64,000 bases of DNA from Bacteroidota bacterium (lineage in GTDB: Bacteria; Bacteroidota; Bacteroidia; Chitinophagales; Chitinophagaceae). This document shows positions 61,364 to 64,000 of the stretch, piece by piece. The notes under the pieces were generated by a model. The model saw only the letters and a program-made list of their open reading frames with translations, was not told the origin of the DNA and made no database searches. Positions within the stretch are counted from its first letter, which is position 1. The number at the start of each line of letters is the position of its first letter. The translations under genes were made by a program, and so were the position numbers. The stretch is from NCBI GenBank assembly GCA_018267925.1, contig JAFDXO010000154.1:1-64000 (forward strand), in the 5' to 3' direction.

Positions 61364-61371
61364 TATATTTG
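61364..61371 (+). promoter_or_regulatory. Bacteroidota -7 box (TATATTTG) for the XRE-helicase unit
   Basis: A perfect TAnnTTTG, 29 nt before ATG 61401, suggesting that the cargo has its own promoter. Confidence 0.55.
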
Positions 61372-61400
61372 CCAAATTCTGTCAAGACAATAAATTTATA

Positions 61401-61703
61401 ATGGCAACGCAATTTGGTGAACGAATCAGGGAGCTAAGAACAAAGCAGGGTTTACTCCTCAGGCAGCTTGCTTCTAAGTTAGATGTGGACACTTCTATCA
61501 TTAGCAAAGTTGAACGTGGCGACCGTCAGTTAAAGAAGGACCAAATCCCTCTTTTAGCTGAAATTCTACAAGCTGATGTTGTAGAGTTGGAAACCTTATG
61601 GCTTGCCGACCAAATTTATGAAGTGATTAAAGATGAAAAGCTGGCTAATGAAGCTATGCAAGTGGCAGAAAAGAATATCAACCTTAAAAAACGCAAGAAA
61701 TAA
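61401..61703 (+). CDS. XRE family transcriptional regulator
   Basis: A 100-residue regulator with an HTH_3 domain (about residues 8-62; FGERIRELRTKQGLLLRQLA, DTSIISKVERGDRQ) and a basic tail. It resembles the controller proteins that sit before restriction-modification or other defence genes in Bacteroidota. The helicase gene begins 3 nt after its stop, so they are one unit. It has its own promoter and an upstream inverted repeat, so autoregulation is likely. It could delay cargo expression when the element enters a new host; this is inference. Confidence 0.88.
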   Translation: MATQFGERIRELRTKQGLLLRQLASKLDVDTSIISKVERGDRQLKKDQIPLLAEILQADVVELETLWLADQIYEVIKDEKLANEAMQVAEKNINLKKRKK

Positions 61704-61706
61704 TTT

Positions 61707-64000
61707 ATGCCGATAGAACAAGGACAAATAGTTAAAAACCTTATCCCTACTGAACCTGTAACGGTGAATCAAATTCAGCCGTTGGGTTCAATGGTGTCTA
61801 TAAAATTTACTGGTGTAAATACCAATAAAGCCAATAGCAAAGTAATTTCAAAACAAGAATTTGAAGCACTTGAAGTGCTTACACAAGAAGGTACATTCAA
61901 CTTCAAAGGCGACCCCAAAAGGTTTGCATTATTTGCCGAAGCTGAAAGGATAAATTCAGCCTATCAGTTTGACCCTTTATTTGCTGTAAACTGTAGCATT
62001 GTTGACCCATTGCCCCATCAGGTAGAAGCAGTGTATAAATTCCTTTTACCACTTCCTAAAATTCGTTTCTTACTTGCAGATGATACAGGGGCAGGTAAAA
62101 CAATTATGGCTGGGCTTCTTGTTAAGGAATTAATGATGAGAGGGCTTGCTGAAAGAATTTTAATCATCACACCGGGTGGTCTTACCAAGCAATGGCAGGA
62201 AGATGAAATGGGAGTAAAATTCAATATCCCTTTCACTTTAGTAAACAGAGCTTTGTTTTCTTCCGACCCGAATGTATTTCATACAGCACAGCGTATTGTT
62301 ACTTCAATAGATTTCATTTCACGAGAAGATGTATTGAATGTGGCAAGCAATTCTCATTGGGACTTGATAATATTTGATGAGTGCCATAAACTATCCGCCT
62401 ACGATTACGGAACTAAACAATACTTATCACAACGCTATAAAGCAGCAGAAGTATTATCACAGCAATGCGAACATATTTTGTTGCTTACAGCAACACCACA
62501 CAGGGGCAGAACAGATACATTCAAAAAGCTGTTGCAGCTTTTGGATGAAGATATTTTTGCTACTGATGAAATTGCCTCTACCCGAATAAAAGAGTTAGAA
62601 CACAACGGCATCAATAAATTTTTCATTCGCAGGTTAAAAGAGGATATGAAAGATTGGCAAGGCAAACCCTTGTTTAAAGACCGATATACTAAAACAGTTG
62701 CCTACCAGCTTACACCCGAAGAAAAAGAGTTATACGATGCAGTAACAAAATATTTAACCAAGAAAAAGGAAGAAGCATCCGAAACAAAAAACATCCACGT
62801 TTCATTGGCATTAACCGTAATGCAACGCAGGTTGGTAAGTTCCATCTTTGCCATTAAAAACACGTTAGAACGCAGATGGAAGGCTTTACAGGGCATTGTA
62901 GATGAAGTAAACAAGAATCCAAACCTATGGAGTCAAAGGCACAAATTAGAGGGCTTTGATGTAGATAATATTGAAGAGTATGAAGAACTGGAAGACGATG
63001 AAAGAGAATCTTTAGAAAACATTTTATCCGACCCACGAAAATTCAAACTCTTTACCACTGCCAAAAGTTTACAGGAAATTCAGCAAGAGGCAGCCGATGT
63101 AAAGAAGTTGTTTGAAATGGCACAATCGCTTTACAACCGTAAGCAGGAAGAAAAGAAATTTCAGGAGTTACAAGAATTACTCAAATCAAATGGTGTATTA
63201 GAGAACGGTGAAAAGTTGGTAATCTTCACCGAACACAAAGACACTTTATTATACTTGGAAGAACGCCTCACCAAAAGTGGTGGTTACAAAGTAGCAACCA
63301 TTCACGGTGGTAAATTGGTGGATGAACGCAGAGAAGCACAATGGGCATTTGCAAAACCTGATACACAAATTCTGATTGCTACCGATGCAGCAGGTGAAGG
63401 TATCAACTTGCAGTTTTGCCGTTTGCTTATCAACTGGGATATTCCTTGGAACCCTAACCGTTTAGAGCAGCGTATGGGTAGAATACACCGTTACGGACAA
63501 AAGCAAGATGTGTTGGTATTTAATATGGTGGCTAGCAATACTAAAGAAGGTAAAGTGTTAGAACGCTTATTGCTGAAGTTGGATATTATCCGTAATGGAA
63601 TGGGTGATGACAGGGTTTATGATGTAATACAGGATGTATTAGAGGGAGTAGGATTAGATGACATTATCAATTCCGTTTTCAATGGTAAAGAAACCGAGTT
63701 AGATAAATTCTTATCGCAGGATGATGAAGTATTAAAACTCAAATTCACCGAAAAAATAAACGAGCAAAAAGACAAATTAGCCCACAGCACAGTTGATTAT
63801 AAAGATGCCAGAACACTAAAAGAAAACTCAGACGAAAAGCGTTTACAGCCTATCTACATTCGTTTATTCTTTGAAAAAGCATTTCAAAATTTAGGTGGTG
63901 CTTTTACCGAGTTAAGGCAATCTATTTTCCGCATTGATAAAATGCCCGAACCAGTTATTGCCGAATTAAAAGACACTTACAAAATTTACTTTGATGCCAT
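61707..64000 (+). CDS. SNF2/DEAD-box superfamily 2 helicase, cut by window edge
   Basis: At least 764 residues, open to the right edge. Superfamily 2 motifs are all visible: Walker A DDTGAGKTIM (about 124-133), motif II DECHK (near 224), motif III LTATPHRGR, then the helicase C-terminal half with VIFTEHKDTLLYLEERL, TDAAGEGINLQF and QRMGRIHRYGQ (near 588). The last is typical of SNF2-like helicases in defence modules with a DNA methylase (DISARM-like and related systems). It follows the XRE gene by 3 nt. The partner genes lie outside, so the system cannot be named. Confidence 0.9.
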   Translation, partial: MPIEQGQIVKNLIPTEPVTVNQIQPLGSMVSIKFTGVNTNKANSKVISKQEFEALEVLTQEGTFNFKGDPKRFALFAEAERINSAYQFDPLFAVNCSIVDPLPHQVEAVYKFLLPLPKIRFLLADDTGAGKTIMAGLLVKELMMRGLAERILIITPGGLTKQWQEDEMGVKFNIPFTLVNRALFSSDPNVFHTAQRIVTSIDFISREDVLNVASNSHWDLIIFDECHKLSAYDYGTKQYLSQRYKAAEVLSQQCEHILLLTATPHRGRTDTFKKLLQLLDEDIFATDEIASTRIKELEHNGINKFFIRRLKEDMKDWQGKPLFKDRYTKTVAYQLTPEEKELYDAVTKYLTKKKEEASETKNIHVSLALTVMQRRLVSSIFAIKNTLERRWKALQGIVDEVNKNPNLWSQRHKLEGFDVDNIEEYEELEDDERESLENILSDPRKFKLFTTAKSLQEIQQEAADVKKLFEMAQSLYNRKQEEKKFQELQELLKSNGVLENGEKLVIFTEHKDTLLYLEERLTKSGGYKVATIHGGKLVDERREAQWAFAKPDTQILIATDAAGEGINLQFCRLLINWDIPWNPNRLEQRMGRIHRYGQKQDVLVFNMVASNTKEGKVLERLLLKLDIIRNGMGDDRVYDVIQDVLEGVGLDDIINSVFNGKETELDKFLSQDDEVLKLKFTEKINEQKDKLAHSTVDYKDARTLKENSDEKRLQPIYIRLFFEKAFQNLGGAFTELRQSIFRIDKMPEPVIAELKDTYKIYFDA

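Larger units (their letters stand above)
55682..64000. mobile_element. Integrated mobile element, left part
   Basis: From the end of mnmE to the window edge the genes change from housekeeping to a mobile-element set, all on the plus strand: zinc-finger/HTH protein, tyrosine recombinase, unknown protein, excisionase-like HTH, BT4734/DUF3987 replication protein, XRE regulator and an SNF2-type helicase. Repeat arrays suited to integrase and regulator binding occupy the gaps. No relaxase, conjugation or phage structural gene is visible in this part. The right boundary lies outside, so class (genomic island, integrative mobilizable element or satellite) stays open. Confidence 0.8.

Noticed and set aside
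1..64000. CRISPR arrays, rRNA operons, insertion-sequence transposases
   Set aside because: No regularly spaced repeat/spacer pattern, no rRNA sequence and no transposase reading frame was seen anywhere in the window.

Overview
The window reads as the chromosome of a Bacteroidota member, most likely an aerobic, Chitinophagaceae-like bacterium (the family level is inference). The signs are: type IX secretion (T9SS) C-terminal sorting domains, a PorP/SprF protein, gldF-gldG, a MurF-alanine racemase fusion, the 29-residue AURKAIP1/COX24 ribosomal peptide, a PID-CTERM peptide, few Shine-Dalgarno sequences, and many copies of the Bacteroidota -7 promoter box TAnnTTTG 5-40 nt before start codons. 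A heme A synthase points to a heme-copper oxidase and aerobic respiration.

Layout. 1-10 kb: a methyltransferase fragment, DUF4184 and Gfo/Idh/MocA genes, dnaN, an FKBP isomerase, hutH with an overlapping glycosyltransferase-like gene, a membrane patatin and ctaA. 10-20 kb: a conserved run HU / TPR protein / COX24-type ribosomal peptide / RNase E-G, a DUF1800-DUF1501 pair, then dgt-queA. 20-36 kb: a TPR histidine kinase with a LytTR regulator, two T9SS type A proteins, a 1194-residue PKD type B cargo with its PorP/SprF partner, an OmpR-type regulator, YkuK, a UDP-sugar dehydratase and a PID-CTERM peptide. 36-47 kb: gltX, the three-gene proton-translocating transhydrogenase, an AraC regulator, trigger factor with a natural His tail, tRNA-Leu(UAG), another response regulator, and an MbnP-MbnH (copper/kynurenine) pair. 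47-55.7 kb: murF-alr, DUF4340, gldG and gldF in one minus-strand run, a divergent M23 peptidase whose homology extends upstream to a CTG start, and mnmE.

55.7-64 kb is an integrated mobile element. It begins exactly after the last codons of mnmE (FCIGK-stop), the same gene end that SGI1-type islands use. Next come phased TTGTTGCCCA repeats (probable integrase arm sites), a palindrome before the first gene, a zinc-finger/HTH protein, a tyrosine recombinase, an unrecognised protein, a nested GGTTCAG inverted-repeat array, an excisionase-like HTH protein, a BT4734/DUF3987 primase-helicase-like replication protein, an XRE regulator, and an SNF2-type helicase that runs off the right edge. The last two look like the start of a cargo, probably a defence or restriction module. 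This element, with its attachment site and repeat structures, is the most promising region for something new.
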